Shown: positions 28,767-38,050, counted from the stretch's first letter. The stretch: 64,000 nucleotides of DNA from Mameliella sp. MMSF_3455 (GCF_030733205.1 NZ_JASHJL010000011.1:79960-143959); one strand, 5' to 3'. The notes: a model not told the origin generated them from the letters alone. Numbers and translations are program-made.

Positions 28767-28889
28767 GTTGCCTGCTCCAACATTTCGTTGGCGGCCATAA
28801 AGCCACGCGGCACTTAACGACGACTGAAACGCCCCCTTGAGAATAGGTCGGATTTTCCTATATTTCCCGCCATTCCAAGGAGAGACGTC

Positions 28890-30032
28890 ATGCCCCTCGA
28901 CACGCGCCCACTGAACTCGCTGGGCCTGCCCAAACCGCCGTCCGAAACCCGCGTGGTCGTCGCCATGTCCGGCGGCGTCGACAGTTCCGTCGTGGCCGCC
29001 ATGCTCAAGGAAGAAGGCTATGACGTGGTCGGCGTGACGCTGCAGCTTTATGACCACGGCGCGGCCCTGGCCAAGAAGGGCGCATGTTGCGCCGGGATCG
29101 ACATCCACGACGCGCGCCGCGTCGCCGAATCAATGGGCTTTCCGCACTATGTCCTCGACTACGAGAACATCTTTCGCGAGGCGGTCATCGACGAGTTCGC
29201 CGACAGCTATCTGGGCGGCGCAACCCCGGTCCCCTGCATTCGCTGCAACGAACGGGTGAAGTTCAAGGACCTGCTGGAAACGGCAAAGGACCTGGACGCC
29301 GATTGCATGGCGACAGGCCATTACATCCAGCGCAAGATGGGTGAACGCGGTGCGGAACTGCATTCCGCCGCCGATGCCTCGCGCGATCAGAGCTATTTCC
29401 TGTTTTCGACCACCCCCGAACAGCTGGATTACCTGCGCTTCCCGCTGGGCCACCTGCCCTCCAAGGACGAGACCCGCGCGCTTGCGGCGAAGTACGGGCT
29501 GAGCGTCGCGATGAAGCCGGACAGCCAGGACATCTGTTTCGTGCCCGACGGAAATTATGCCGCGGTGATCGAGAAACTGCGCCCTGGTGCAGCCGAGCCC
29601 GGCCAGATCGTGCATGTGGATGGCCGCGTGCTGGGCGAACATGACGGTGTCATCCACTATACCATCGGCCAGCGCCGGGGCCTTGGCATCGGCGGCTTGT
29701 CGGAACCACTCTACGTCGTGAAACTGGACGTGGAGGCTCGGCAAGTGATCGTCGGCCCCAAGGAGAAGCTGGCGACCCGCAAGGTTCCCGTGCGCGAAAT
29801 CAACTGGCTGGGTGACGAGCCTTTCACCAGCCGCGAGGAGTGGCACCTCATGGTCAAGGTCCGCTCGACCCGGCCCCCGCGCGAGGCGGTGGTGCGCCCG
29901 ATCTCGGAGACGGAGGCCGAGGTGGAACTGGTGGTTGCCGAGGAAGGCGTCAGCCCGGGACAGGCCTGCGTCTTCTATGCGCCCGAAGGCTCTCGCATCT
30001 TTGGTGGTGGCTGGATCTGGCGCGGGTACTGA
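28890..30032 (+). CDS. mnmA: tRNA-specific 2-thiouridylase MnmA
   Basis: A 380-residue PP-loop enzyme that makes 2-thiouridine at the wobble base of Lys, Glu and Gln tRNAs. Motifs are the PP-loop [18 protein letters not shown], the Cys-bearing [14 protein letters not shown] with the second catalytic Cys in [11 protein letters not shown], and the C-terminal beta-barrel with [13 protein letters not shown]. The first 20 residues are a short extension typical of alphaproteobacteria. AAGGAGAG precedes the ATG. It is divergent from sciP across 123 bases. Confidence 0.96.
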   Translation: MPLDTRPLNSLGLPKPPSETRVVVAMSGGVDSSVVAAMLKEEGYDVVGVTLQLYDHGAALAKKGACCAGIDIHDARRVAESMGFPHYVLDYENIFREAVIDEFADSYLGGATPVPCIRCNERVKFKDLLETAKDLDADCMATGHYIQRKMGERGAELHSAADASRDQSYFLFSTTPEQLDYLRFPLGHLPSKDETRALAAKYGLSVAMKPDSQDICFVPDGNYAAVIEKLRPGAAEPGQIVHVDGRVLGEHDGVIHYTIGQRRGLGIGGLSEPLYVVKLDVEARQVIVGPKEKLATRKVPVREINWLGDEPFTSREEWHLMVKVRSTRPPREAVVRPISETEAEVELVVAEEGVSPGQACVFYAPEGSRIFGGGWIWRGY

Positions 30033-30081
30033 CTGCAGCGTTGGCTCTCGGGACAGGAGCGAGAGGCCAGCCCCTCGCGCT

Positions 30082-30114
30082 CCCCGGAGTATTTTCAGCC
30101 CAAAGAAACACAGG
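30082..30114 (+). repeat. Dispersed intergenic element, tail-only copy
   Basis: CCCCGGAGTATTTTCAGCCC followed by AAAGAAACACAGG resembles the tails of the elements at 11240 and 13226 (GAGGTATT, then a GCCCA and GAAAC-like stretch) but lacks the GCTTGCC hairpin. It lies 50 bases after mnmA. Confidence 0.4.
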
Positions 30115-30125
30115 TCAACAAAGCG

Positions 30126-30156
30126 AGGGCCGCACCCCGATCGAGGGTGCGGCCCT
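30126..30156. terminator. Strong hairpin between convergent mnmA and phoD
   Basis: AGGGCCGCACCC (30126-30137) pairs perfectly with GGGTGCGGCCCT (30145-30156) around a 7-base loop. It lies between the ends of two convergent genes. T-runs are short on both sides, so termination efficiency is uncertain, but a shared bidirectional terminator is the simplest reading. Confidence 0.6.
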
Positions 30157-30177
30157 TCTGTCAGGAGCAGGCGGCTA

Positions 30178-31731
30178 TCAGGCGCGCTCGGGGTCCAGCG
30201 TCACGGACCAGAGTTCGGTGTCCGCACGGTCCATCAGGCGCACGGTCAGCTGCTCGGTCGAACCGTCGATGTCGACAAGGCCGAAGAACTGAAGACCGGC
30301 GGAGGGCGGCAGGTTCACCTGGCCTTCTTCCGGTGCTTTCACATAGCGGACCTCGGGACCAAAGGTCATGTCCAGGTCGTTCGGGCCGAAGGTGCCGGCG
30401 TGCAGCGGGCCAGAGACGAACTCCCAGAAGGGGGCGAAATCCTGGAACTGGGCCCGGTCGGGCGAATAGTGGTGCGCGGCGGTATAGTGCACGTCTGCGG
30501 TCAGCCAGACCGTGTTGCGGATCTCTGCAGCCTTGATGAAGCGCAGAAGACCCGCGATTTCCAGCTCACGCCCCTTGGCCTCGCCATTGTCACCGTTGGC
30601 GATGGCTTCCTGACCGCCGCCGACAACAAGGCCGATCGGCATGTCGGAGGCGATCACCTTCCAGGTCGCCTTGGATTGCGTCAACTCGCGCTTGAGCCAT
30701 TCGATCTGCTCGCGGCCAAGGATACGGCTCTCGTTTGTCAGTTCGCCCTGCAGGTTGTCCGTGTTCGGCCCGCGGTAGCTGCGCAGATCGAGGAAAAAGA
30801 TGTCCAGCATCGGACCGTAGGATATCTTGCGATACACCCGGCCCGGTTCGGCCGGCGTGTAGCGGATCGGCGCCATCTCGTGGAAGGCGCGACCGGCGCG
30901 GGCAGCCAGCACATGCACCGACTTCTCGGAATACCGGTCATCTTCCATCAGGCTGCGCGAGGAGGACCAGTTGTTGACCACCTCGTGATCGTCCCACTGG
31001 AAGAAGGTAGGCACGGCTGCGTTCATCGCCAGAACGTGCTCGTCCATCATGTTGTATTTCCACTGGCCGCGGAATTCGTGCAGCGTCTCGGCGACCTTGC
31101 GTTTTTCATCGGTCAGAACGGTGTTCTTCCAGATGACTTCGCCGTCCTTTTCGACCTGGTCCTGCATCGGGCCATCGGCATAGATGGTGTCGCCGGAATG
31201 CAGGAAGAAATCGGGCTGGTGCCCGGCCATCGTGGCATAGGTGCGCATGCCTTCGTCGTCGATGCCCCAGCCCTGGCCGGCGGTATCGCCCGACCAGGCG
31301 AAACGCACCGAGCGACGCGCGCCCGGCGCGGTGCGGAAACGACCGACGATGGGTTCGGACACCGCGTTGATGTCGCTCAGGTCGGCGGCCGTGAAGCGGT
31401 AAAAGACGTCCTGATCCGAAGCGAGGTCGGTGAGCAGGCGCTTCACCGCGAAATCACTTTCGGGCAGCGCATCCAGCGGCGCAAGACGGCGGGCATCTGC
31501 AAAGCTCTCGGTGGTCGAGACCTCCATCATCACCCGGGCCGGACGGTCGGTGCGAGTCCAGATCATGCCCGAGGACATGTCGACGTCGCCGGACTGGACA
31601 CCATGCGTAAAGACCGGGCGCGCCGAGGCGCGGCTGATCGCCGGCATCGCCAGCGATGCGGCAAAGGCGGTCGATCCGGCCAGAAAGGCGCGGCGATTGG
31701 GGCGGGGCAACAAGAGGTTGGCTTTGGACAT
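30178..31731 (-). CDS. phoD: PhoD-type alkaline phosphatase/phosphodiesterase
   Basis: A 517-residue secreted phosphatase. The N-terminus is a Tat signal with PNRRAFLAGSTAFAASLAM. Metal-site segments appear as FAWSGDTAGQGWG, DFFLHSGDTIYADG, QWDDHEVVNNW and WLTADVHYTAAH, which fit the PhoD calcium/iron centre that frees phosphate from organic esters. It acts outside the cytoplasmic membrane. A tandem PHO-box-like site lies about 100 bases upstream, and the ornithine-lipid gene olsB is next on the same strand, so both fit a phosphate-starvation response. Confidence 0.9.
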   Translation of the reverse strand: MSKANLLLPRPNRRAFLAGSTAFAASLAMPAISRASARPVFTHGVQSGDVDMSSGMIWTRTDRPARVMMEVSTTESFADARRLAPLDALPESDFAVKRLLTDLASDQDVFYRFTAADLSDINAVSEPIVGRFRTAPGARRSVRFAWSGDTAGQGWGIDDEGMRTYATMAGHQPDFFLHSGDTIYADGPMQDQVEKDGEVIWKNTVLTDEKRKVAETLHEFRGQWKYNMMDEHVLAMNAAVPTFFQWDDHEVVNNWSSSRSLMEDDRYSEKSVHVLAARAGRAFHEMAPIRYTPAEPGRVYRKISYGPMLDIFFLDLRSYRGPNTDNLQGELTNESRILGREQIEWLKRELTQSKATWKVIASDMPIGLVVGGGQEAIANGDNGEAKGRELEIAGLLRFIKAAEIRNTVWLTADVHYTAAHHYSPDRAQFQDFAPFWEFVSGPLHAGTFGPNDLDMTFGPEVRYVKAPEEGQVNLPPSAGLQFFGLVDIDGSTEQLTVRLMDRADTELWSVTLDPERA

Positions 31732-31828
31732 GGCATGTCACCTTGAAGCTGTTGGAAAGACGTCCGATCTTTGGACTGCCGGACCTTTCCCCCGCGAAGA
31801 CGACAGGACGATGGCACTCTTGCAAAGG

Positions 31829-31850
31829 TTTCGACACGGCTTTGTAACAG
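31829..31850 (-). promoter_or_regulatory. Candidate PHO box upstream of phoD
   Basis: On the minus strand CTGTTACAAAG and CCGTGTCGAAA are consecutive 11-base units. The first is close to the PhoB half-site CTGTCATAAA-N; the second keeps C, GT and AA positions. A looser third unit CCTTTGCAAGA follows (31828-31818). The 11-base step and the position upstream of a phosphatase gene support PhoB control. Confidence 0.4.
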
Positions 31851-31883
31851 ATCGCCCCGCCCTGCCCCTTCCAGGGTCGGTCG

Positions 31884-32612
31884 TCAGCCCGCCACCGCGC
31901 GCAGCAATTTCTTGCGGGCCGGCGGGATCGCTGCGATCTCGACGCCGGTAAAGACGTGAAGCGTGTTCATCCGGGCATCCACGACCGCATGATCCGACAC
32001 CCATCCCCCCATCATCAGGTAGGTCCGCAACAGCGGCGGCATCCGCAACATCGCCATTTTCGCATCGGGCTTGCGCCGCAACCGCGCGGCGAACCGGAAG
32101 ACATCCGGCGCCTTGACCCGCGGCAGCCAGCGCCGCGGCGCCAGGTGACGGGCCTTGAGCATGGCGAAGGCATCATAGTAGGCGCGCGCATCCGTCCCCG
32201 AGAAACTGGCACAGCCGAACAGCAACTCGACCCCCTGCGCATCGACATAGGCGGTCATCGCGCCCCAGGCGACGCGCAGGATGTCCGGGTCCTTCAGGTC
32301 CGGGTCGATGCAGAACCGCCCCATCTCGACCATTGGGCCCTGAAAACTTTCCAGCGCCGAAAGCTCGTAGTACTGGGCTGAATAGCTGCGCCCGATCTCA
32401 CCGCCGCTCGCCAGCGGCAGAAAACGAAAACAGCAGACCAGAGCGCCGCTGCGGCTGTCCTCGACCAGAACGTGATCGCAGAGCGGATCGAAATCGTCCG
32501 CATCCATGCCGCCGCCGTGAAAGGCCCTGCCGCGCAGGCGTTGCGCTGCCTCGATGTCTGCCGCGCCCGCGGCCATCCGGGCCCGATAGCGCCCACGGCT
32601 CAGCTTTATCAT
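31884..32612 (-). CDS. olsB: Ornithine N-acyltransferase (ornithine-lipid synthesis)
   Basis: A 242-residue GNAT-fold protein that I assign to OlsB, which puts a 3-hydroxy fatty acid from acyl-ACP on the alpha-amino group of ornithine. Supporting segments are EAAQRLRGRAFHGGGMDADDFDPLCDHVLV, here split as the start of the acceptor region, SYSAQYYELSAL, VEMGRFCIDP and LLFGCASFSGTDA. ATG at 32612 has CAGGAGAAC upstream. OlsA is not in the window. The gene precedes phoD on the same strand with a PHO-box-like site between them. Ornithine lipids replace phospholipids when phosphate is scarce. Confidence 0.75.
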   Translation of the reverse strand: MIKLSRGRYRARMAAGAADIEAAQRLRGRAFHGGGMDADDFDPLCDHVLVEDSRSGALVCCFRFLPLASGGEIGRSYSAQYYELSALESFQGPMVEMGRFCIDPDLKDPDILRVAWGAMTAYVDAQGVELLFGCASFSGTDARAYYDAFAMLKARHLAPRRWLPRVKAPDVFRFAARLRRKPDAKMAMLRMPPLLRTYLMMGGWVSDHAVVDARMNTLHVFTGVEIAAIPPARKKLLRAVAG

Positions 32613-32721
32613 CTCACGTTCTCCTGCCCGGACGCTCGATTCGAACGCCCGTCTTCGGCAGGGGATGCCAAAACCGCGTGACAATCGAATGACGCTTTCA
32701 CGGCGCCGCTCGACCGGACGT

Positions 32722-33180
32722 TCACCCGCCGAGCAGGTTGCTGGCCGAGATGCCGCCGATGTTGCCGAAGAGCTTGCGGATAAAGCTGATGTCGCCATCG
32801 GTGGTCTGGGTCACCCGACGGTTGATCGCCACGACGCGGCCATCCTCCAGCCCATAGGTCGTGATGTTGGTGACGACATCGGCCTCGTCGAAGGTGATGG
32901 CGACGATGGTGCGTTCGACGACCTTGGGCTTCTGGTAGGCGAAATGGCGAACTTCGCTCTCGATGTAGTAGAAGCCCGATCCGTTCAGGACCCCCGTGGC
33001 GTTGGGCACACCGATCAGGTCCTCGACAGAGGCCTTGGTGTCGACGCCGGGCACGATCTGTTGCAGATCCGCCTCGGAGGGCAGATACCCGTGGGTGCGG
33101 TACTGCGCGGCACAGGCCGACAGCCCGACGATCATCAGCATGGCAATCACAGCCTTGAGCTTGCCTGCAAATACGTTCAT
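32722..33180 (-). CDS. bamE: Outer membrane assembly lipoprotein BamE
   Basis: A 152-residue SmpA/OmlA-type lipoprotein of the BAM complex that inserts beta-barrels into the outer membrane. The signal peptide ends in the lipobox GLSAC with Cys23. The core fold is seen in IVPGVDTKASVEDLIGVPNATG and YYIESEVRHFAYQKPKVVER, the usual BamE pattern. It is divergent from yceD with 89 bases between starts, a standard arrangement in alphaproteobacteria. Confidence 0.88.
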   Translation of the reverse strand: MNVFAGKLKAVIAMLMIVGLSACAAQYRTHGYLPSEADLQQIVPGVDTKASVEDLIGVPNATGVLNGSGFYYIESEVRHFAYQKPKVVERTIVAITFDEADVVTNITTYGLEDGRVVAINRRVTQTTDGDISFIRKLFGNIGGISASNLLGG

Positions 33181-33269
33181 CTCACGCCCCTCTTGTCACG
33201 GGCCTTTTCGCCACCTATCCCGCTTACAGAAGGAACGCCCGCCATTCAAGCGCAGGAAAACCCGACACA

Positions 33270-33848
33270 ATGACCACCGACAAACCCGATGGATCCCCGA
33301 CACCGGCGCGGCTGCGCGTCTCCGGCCTGCGGCAAACGGGCCCGACCCCGTTCCGGCTGGAGCCGGGGCCAGAGGCACGCGCCACCCACGCCGCCGAACT
33401 CGGCGCGCAAAGCCTGAGAAAACTGCGGTTCACCGGCCAGCTGACCCCGCTCGGCAAATACGGGTGGCGATTGGAAGGAGACCTGGGCGCGACGGCCGTC
33501 CAGTCCTGCATCGTCACGCTGGACCCGGTGACGACGCGGATCGACACACAGGTCGTGCGCGAATTCTTGCCACCCGAGCGCATTGCCCAACCCGAGGCCG
33601 GGACAGAGACGGAGATGCCCGAAGACGACAGCGTCGAGGAACTCGGGGACGAAATCGACCTCGAGGCGGTGATGCTGGAGGCACTCTCGCTGGCTTTGCC
33701 GACCTATCCGCGCAAGGACGGCGTGGAACTGGGCGAGGCACAGTTTGCCGCCGAAGGTGTGACCCCGATGACCGACGAGGACAGCAAACCGTTCGCAGGA
33801 CTGGCAGACCTGCGCGAAAAAATGCAGAAGAAGGGCGAGGACGACTGA
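33270..33848 (+). CDS. yceD: YceD family (DUF177) protein
   Basis: A 192-residue protein of the YceD/DUF177 family, linked to 23S rRNA metabolism and almost always encoded next to rpmF. The core includes LRKLRFTGQLTPLGKYGWRLEG and GATAVQSCIVTLDPVTTRID, where a Cys marks the family. The acidic middle EDDSVEELGDEIDLEAVMLEAL and the C-terminal DLREKM segment are also typical. It starts the block yceD-rpmF-plsX-fabH-ihfA. Confidence 0.88.
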   Translation: MTTDKPDGSPTPARLRVSGLRQTGPTPFRLEPGPEARATHAAELGAQSLRKLRFTGQLTPLGKYGWRLEGDLGATAVQSCIVTLDPVTTRIDTQVVREFLPPERIAQPEAGTETEMPEDDSVEELGDEIDLEAVMLEALSLALPTYPRKDGVELGEAQFAAEGVTPMTDEDSKPFAGLADLREKMQKKGEDD

Positions 33849-33856
33849 GAATCCGC

Positions 33857-33884
33857 TTGCCAAATCCTCGGCACTGCGTATTTT
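33857..33884 (+). promoter_or_regulatory. Possible promoter upstream of rpmF
   Basis: TTGCCA (33857-33862) and TATTTT (33879-33884) are separated by 16 bases, about 120 bases before rpmF. It could supply extra transcription of rpmF-plsX-fabH beyond that from yceD. Confidence 0.35.
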
Positions 33885-34003
33885 CGCGCGCTCATGAGAA
33901 CGTCTGGCGCATGTCGCCGCGGGCACCTTCCGGGGGCAGCGCGGCATGGCCCATCCGAAACTTCCGGGAGGCCCTGCCCCCGACGACAAAACGAGGTTGA
34001 GAC

Positions 34004-34210
34004 ATGGCTGTCCAACAGAACAAGGTTTCCAAGTCGCGCCGCAACAACCGCCGCGCTCACGATGCACTGACCGCAGCGAACCCGAACGAGTGCGACAACT
34101 GCGGCGAGCTGAAGCGTCCGCACCATGTCTGCCCGTCCTGCGGCCACTATGCAGAACGCGAAATCGTCGCGATGACCGACGACATCGACCTGGACGAAGA
34201 CGCGGCCTGA
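34004..34210 (+). CDS. rpmF: 50S ribosomal protein L32
   Basis: A 68-residue L32 beginning [20 protein letters not shown] with a zinc-ribbon pair CDNCGE and CPSCGHY. The four Cys are intact, so it is the zinc-binding form. GAGGTTGAG precedes the ATG. Placement between yceD and plsX is the classic arrangement linking ribosome and phospholipid synthesis. Confidence 0.97.
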   Translation: MAVQQNKVSKSRRNNRRAHDALTAANPNECDNCGELKRPHHVCPSCGHYAEREIVAMTDDIDLDEDAA

Positions 34211-34234
34211 TAGCCCAACCGGGACATTGCCTGC

Positions 34235-35335
34235 ATGACCTCGCTGAAGGACAACAAGGACGCAGGCCCGTCCCGAATTGTGATATCGGTCGACGCTATG
34301 GGCGGCGACAGTGGGCCGGCGACGGTGGTCGCCGGCATCTACAAATCCGCCCGCAAGAATCCCCAGATTCATTTCATCCTGCACGGTCCGGCCGATGAGC
34401 TGGAGAAGCTGGTCGCGCGTCGCCGCGGCCTGTCAGACCGTTGTGAGATCCGCGATGCCCAAGGCGTCGTCAGCATGGAGGACAAGCCCAGCCAGGTTAT
34501 GCGTCACGGCAAGGGCACCTCGATGTGGTCTGCACTGGACTCCGTCCGCGAAGGCGAGGCGACCGTGGCGGTCAGCTGCGGCAACACCGGCGCGCTCATG
34601 GCGCTGTCGATGATCCGTCTGCGCAAGCTGCCGGGCGTCAACCGCCCCGCCATCGCGATTCTCTGGCCGTCGCGCAATCCCCAGGGCTTCAACGTCATGC
34701 TGGATGTCGGTGCGGACATTCGCGCCGACGCCGAAGACTTGCTGCAATACGCATTGATGGGCGCGGCCTATGCCCGCAACGGTCTTTCGCTGACACGCCC
34801 GCGCATCGGCCTGCTGAACGTCGGAACCGAGGAACACAAGGGCCGGGCCGAGCTGAAAGAGGCGCATGATCGCATCGCCGCACATGAGACCGAAGGCAAC
34901 TACACATTCGTGGGCTTCGTCGAGGGCGGCGACATCCCCGGCGATTCCTGTGACGTGATCGTCACCGACGGCTTTACCGGCAACGTTGCGCTCAAGACCG
35001 GCGAAGGCACGGCCAAGCTGATTGGCGACCTCCTGCGTGAGGCCTTTGCATATTCGCCCCTGTCCCGCATCGCCTCACTGCTGGCGCTGACCTCTCTCAA
35101 ACGCCTGCAGAAACGGATCGACCCGCGACGCGTAAACGGCGGCGTCTTCCTGGGGCTCAACGGGACCGTGGTGAAATCGCATGGCTCCGCGGATGCGACC
35201 GGGGTTTCGGCCGCCGTGAAACTGGCCTTCGAACTTGCGCGCGCCGGCTTTGCCGACCGTCTGGCGGCACGGGTTGCCTCTGCCGCCGAGGCGGCGCAGG
35301 ATGGCGCCTCAGAAGAGGACCGCAATATATCATGA
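34235..35335 (+). CDS. plsX: Phosphate acyltransferase PlsX
   Basis: A 366-residue enzyme that converts acyl-ACP to acyl-phosphate, the donor for the first acylation of glycerol-3-phosphate. Typical parts are ISVDAMGGDSGPATVVAGI, AVSCGNTGALMALSMIRL, VMLDVGADIRADAEDLLQYA and VIVTDGFTGNVALKTGEG. It has an N-terminal extension of about 12 residues. fabH begins within its last codons (ATGA overlap), so the two fatty-acid genes are coupled. Confidence 0.96.
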   Translation: MTSLKDNKDAGPSRIVISVDAMGGDSGPATVVAGIYKSARKNPQIHFILHGPADELEKLVARRRGLSDRCEIRDAQGVVSMEDKPSQVMRHGKGTSMWSALDSVREGEATVAVSCGNTGALMALSMIRLRKLPGVNRPAIAILWPSRNPQGFNVMLDVGADIRADAEDLLQYALMGAAYARNGLSLTRPRIGLLNVGTEEHKGRAELKEAHDRIAAHETEGNYTFVGFVEGGDIPGDSCDVIVTDGFTGNVALKTGEGTAKLIGDLLREAFAYSPLSRIASLLALTSLKRLQKRIDPRRVNGGVFLGLNGTVVKSHGSADATGVSAAVKLAFELARAGFADRLAARVASAAEAAQDGASEEDRNIS

Positions 35336-36303
35336 CCACACGCGCCGTCGTCACCGGCGTCGGGCATTACCTGCCCGACCGAGTCGTCGAAAATGCCGAA
35401 TTCGAAGCAACGCTGGATACATCGGACGCTTGGATCCGGTCCCGCTCGGGCATCGAGAGACGGCATTTCGCGGCCGAAGGACAGACCACATCCGATCTGG
35501 CCACCCGCGCCGCGCGCGCCGCGTTGCAGGATGCGGGGCTGGAACCGGACGACGTCGACGCGATCATCGTCGCCACTTCGACCGCGGATCTGACTTTCCC
35601 TTCGGCAGCGACGATGGTTCAGGCCGAACTCAAGATGATGCACGGTTTCGCGTTCGACGTTCAGGCCGTCTGTGCCGGGTTCATCTATGCCCTGACCACG
35701 GCGAACTCTATGATCATCTCGGGTCAGGCCAAGCGTGTCCTCGTCATCGGGGCCGAGACGTTCTCGCGCATCATGGACTGGACCGACCGGTCGACCTGCG
35801 TCCTGTTCGGCGATGGCGCCGGTGCTCTGATCCTCGAAGCACAGGAAGGCAACGGCACAGGGGCGGATCGCGGCATCCTTGCAACCGACCTCAACAGCGA
35901 CGGCCGTTACCGTGACATCCTTTATGTCGACGGCGGCGTCAGCACGCAGTCCACGGGTTTCCTCCGGATGCAGGGCAAGGAGGTCTTCCGCCACGCCGTC
36001 GAAAAGCTGGCCTCGACAGCCATGACGGCGCTCTCCAAGGCGGGGCTGAGCGCGGATCAGATCGACTGGGTCGTGCCGCACCAGGCCAACATCCGCATCA
36101 TTGCCGGAACCGCCAAGAAACTGGGCCTGTCGATGGACCGGGTCGTTGTAACCGTCCAGGATCACGGGAACACCTCGGCAGCCTCGATTCCCCTTGCCTT
36201 GTCCGTCGGAAAGGCACGCGGCCAGATCAAGTCCGGCGATCTCATCGTCACCGAGGCAATTGGAGGCGGACTGGCCTGGGGGTCGGTGGTCCTGCGCTGG
36301 TAA
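35332..36303 (+). CDS. fabH: 3-oxoacyl-ACP synthase III
   Basis: A 323-residue KAS III that starts fatty acid synthesis by condensing acetyl-CoA with malonyl-ACP. The catalytic triad is Cys in FDVQAVCAGFIYAL, His in DWVVPHQANIRI and Asn in DHGNTSAASIPLAL. The N-terminus has VTGVGHYLPDRVVENAEFE. It overlaps plsX by four bases and ends 130 bases before ihfA, where a separate promoter is seen. Confidence 0.96.
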   Translation: MTTRAVVTGVGHYLPDRVVENAEFEATLDTSDAWIRSRSGIERRHFAAEGQTTSDLATRAARAALQDAGLEPDDVDAIIVATSTADLTFPSAATMVQAELKMMHGFAFDVQAVCAGFIYALTTANSMIISGQAKRVLVIGAETFSRIMDWTDRSTCVLFGDGAGALILEAQEGNGTGADRGILATDLNSDGRYRDILYVDGGVSTQSTGFLRMQGKEVFRHAVEKLASTAMTALSKAGLSADQIDWVVPHQANIRIIAGTAKKLGLSMDRVVVTVQDHGNTSAASIPLALSVGKARGQIKSGDLIVTEAIGGGLAWGSVVLRW

Positions 36304-36378
36304 CAGGCGCGCATGCTTGCGTCTGTTGCATAACCGTCTTTCAGCTATGGATAAATTGCTCACCGCAAGTCGTTGATA

Positions 36379-36406
36379 TTGACTTGTGATTTTTGACGTC
36401 GATAAT
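36379..36406 (+). promoter_or_regulatory. Promoter of ihfA
   Basis: TTGACT (36379-36384) and GATAAT (36401-36406) are separated by 16 bases, a good sigma-70 match. It lies 28 bases before the ihfA ATG, with GGGAGGGACC as ribosome site between them. Confidence 0.65.
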
Positions 36407-36433
36407 CCCGTTAAAACACCGGGAGGGACCAAA

Positions 36434-36736
36434 ATGGGTGACAAGACCCTGACGCGCATGGATCTGAGCGAAGCGGTATTTCGCGAGGTAGGCCTGTCGC
36501 GCAACGAAAGTGCCGAACTGGTCGAGGCGGTGCTGCAACATATGTCCGATGCGCTTGTCGAAGGCGAACAGGTCAAGATCTCGTCCTTCGGGACGTTTTC
36601 GGTGCGCGAAAAGGCGGCCCGGGTCGGGCGTAATCCCAAGACTGGCGAAGAGGTTCCAATTCAGCCGCGCCGAGTCCTGACTTTCCGCCCGTCGCACCTG
36701 ATGAAAGACCGCGTCGCCGCGGGCAACAAGCACTGA
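36434..36736 (+). CDS. ihfA: Integration host factor subunit alpha
   Basis: A 100-residue DNA-bending protein starting [15 protein letters not shown]. The beta-arm region has [14 protein letters not shown] with the intercalating Pro, and the C-terminus reads [16 protein letters not shown]. It pairs with IHF beta in replication, recombination and promoter control. ATG at 36434 fits the family and the GGGAGGG site; upstream in-frame ATG at 36386 lies in the promoter. The MerR gene follows after 10 bases. Confidence 0.95.
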   Translation: MGDKTLTRMDLSEAVFREVGLSRNESAELVEAVLQHMSDALVEGEQVKISSFGTFSVREKAARVGRNPKTGEEVPIQPRRVLTFRPSHLMKDRVAAGNKH

Positions 36737-36746
36737 GGCACTTTTC

Positions 36747-37907
36747 ATGCCCAAGTCCCGCGATGCCTTCCGCACCATCTCGGAAGTTGCGGAATGGCTG
36801 GATACGCCAGCCCATGTCCTGCGTTTCTGGGAAAGCAAGTTCACCCAGGTGAAGCCGGTCAAGCGCGCTGGCGGGCGCCGATACTATCGGCCCGCCGACA
36901 TGGAATTGCTGGGCGGAATCAAACGGTTGCTGCACGATGATGGAATGACCATCAAGGGCGTTCAGAAGGTGCTGCGCGAACAGGGCGTGCGCCATGTCGC
37001 CGCCCTTGCATCGCAACCGGTCGACGAGGACACCACAAAGGATGACGGCGCATTGATCGAGGATGCGCCCTATGCCGAGGTCCCGCTGCAAGAGGAGGCG
37101 GATTCCGTCGTCGCCTTCCCGGGTGAACACCTGCAACAACAGGCCAATGGGATGCCAGCGGCCGACGAGGATCCGGAAAGCACCCCGGAAAACGATTCTG
37201 GACGTGATCCGGACGACGCACAGGACACCGCGCCGGAAGCAGGACCAGAGGCACCGGATGACCCTGCCTCGAAAGAGCCCGACAAGATAGAGGCGGCAAC
37301 GCCCGAACTGGCCGATGCCGCACTTGCCGCAGACGACTTGGACGACAAAACCGAATCCCTTCCGGATACCGCCGTGGAGACCGGAGAATCGCCCACTGCA
37401 CCCATCGACGCCGAGCATGCACCGGCCGAAGAGGCGGCAATTGCCGGTGATGAGACCGAAGACGCGGAACCGGTGCCCCAAAACGGCGAAAATACGCCTG
37501 ACAGCGTGACAGCGTCGGGTACTGCACCGACCCCGAAGCTCTGGGGTGACAGCGACGCTCCGGAACTGCCGTTTGACCTGGCTCCGCCGGCACGCAAGCC
37601 TTCGCTGCCCGATAATCTGCTCGAAGCCCTGCACTCCGACACCGCGGAGGTTCTTGAGCCCCCCGACCCGGAGGAAGCGCCAGACATTCCGGCGGAAACC
37701 GCACCAGTCTCGGCCGGGCTCGACCTGCCGGATTTCGCGGCTGGTCCCGAAGTGGATCCCGTACCCTCGACCCCTACCCCGGCCATCGGACCCTTGGGAC
37801 AACTGGCACGAATCCGTTCGCTGACCCCCGATCAGAGGGCGGCCCTTTCGGCGCAGCTCCCCGCGCTGAAGGCGCGTCACGACCGGCTTTCGACACCTCT
37901 GTCCTGA
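36747..37907 (+). CDS. MerR family regulator with long acidic C-terminal tail
   Basis: A 386-residue protein. Only residues 8-85 form a MerR winged helix ([25 protein letters not shown], then [21 protein letters not shown]). The rest, about residues 95-340, is low-complexity and rich in Glu, Asp, Ala and Pro, without the usual coiled dimer helix or metal site. A short ordered end has [29 protein letters not shown]. Its place right after ihfA is conserved in alphaproteobacteria, where it is annotated only as MerR-like. Its target is unknown. Confidence 0.85.
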   Translation: MPKSRDAFRTISEVAEWLDTPAHVLRFWESKFTQVKPVKRAGGRRYYRPADMELLGGIKRLLHDDGMTIKGVQKVLREQGVRHVAALASQPVDEDTTKDDGALIEDAPYAEVPLQEEADSVVAFPGEHLQQQANGMPAADEDPESTPENDSGRDPDDAQDTAPEAGPEAPDDPASKEPDKIEAATPELADAALAADDLDDKTESLPDTAVETGESPTAPIDAEHAPAEEAAIAGDETEDAEPVPQNGENTPDSVTASGTAPTPKLWGDSDAPELPFDLAPPARKPSLPDNLLEALHSDTAEVLEPPDPEEAPDIPAETAPVSAGLDLPDFAAGPEVDPVPSTPTPAIGPLGQLARIRSLTPDQRAALSAQLPALKARHDRLSTPLS

Positions 37908-37973
37908 AGCGCAAAAATTCGTCATTCGGGGGGTTGCTCTTGCCGAAAAATAGCGTAAGACACCCCGACAAGT

Positions 37974-38050
37974 CGGGCTATGGCGCAGCCTGGTAGCGCG
38001 TCCGTCTGGGGGACGGAAGGTCGCAGGTTCGAGTCCTGCTAGCCCGACCA
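37974..38050 (+). tRNA. tRNA-Pro (anticodon GGG)
   Basis: A full cloverleaf is visible: acceptor CGGGCTA/TAGCCCG, D arm GCGCAGCCTGGTAGCGC, anticodon stem TCCGT/ACGGA with a seven-base loop that puts GGG at 38008-38010, T arm GCAGG-TTCGAGT-CCTGC, and an encoded 3' ACCA. It reads CCC and CCU codons. It stands alone 66 bases after the MerR gene; no integrated element follows it. Confidence 0.96.

Noticed and set aside
29812..31746. Open frame of about 640 codons on the plus strand
   Set aside because: It crosses the end of mnmA and runs antisense to phoD, whose Tat signal and metal motifs identify the real gene.
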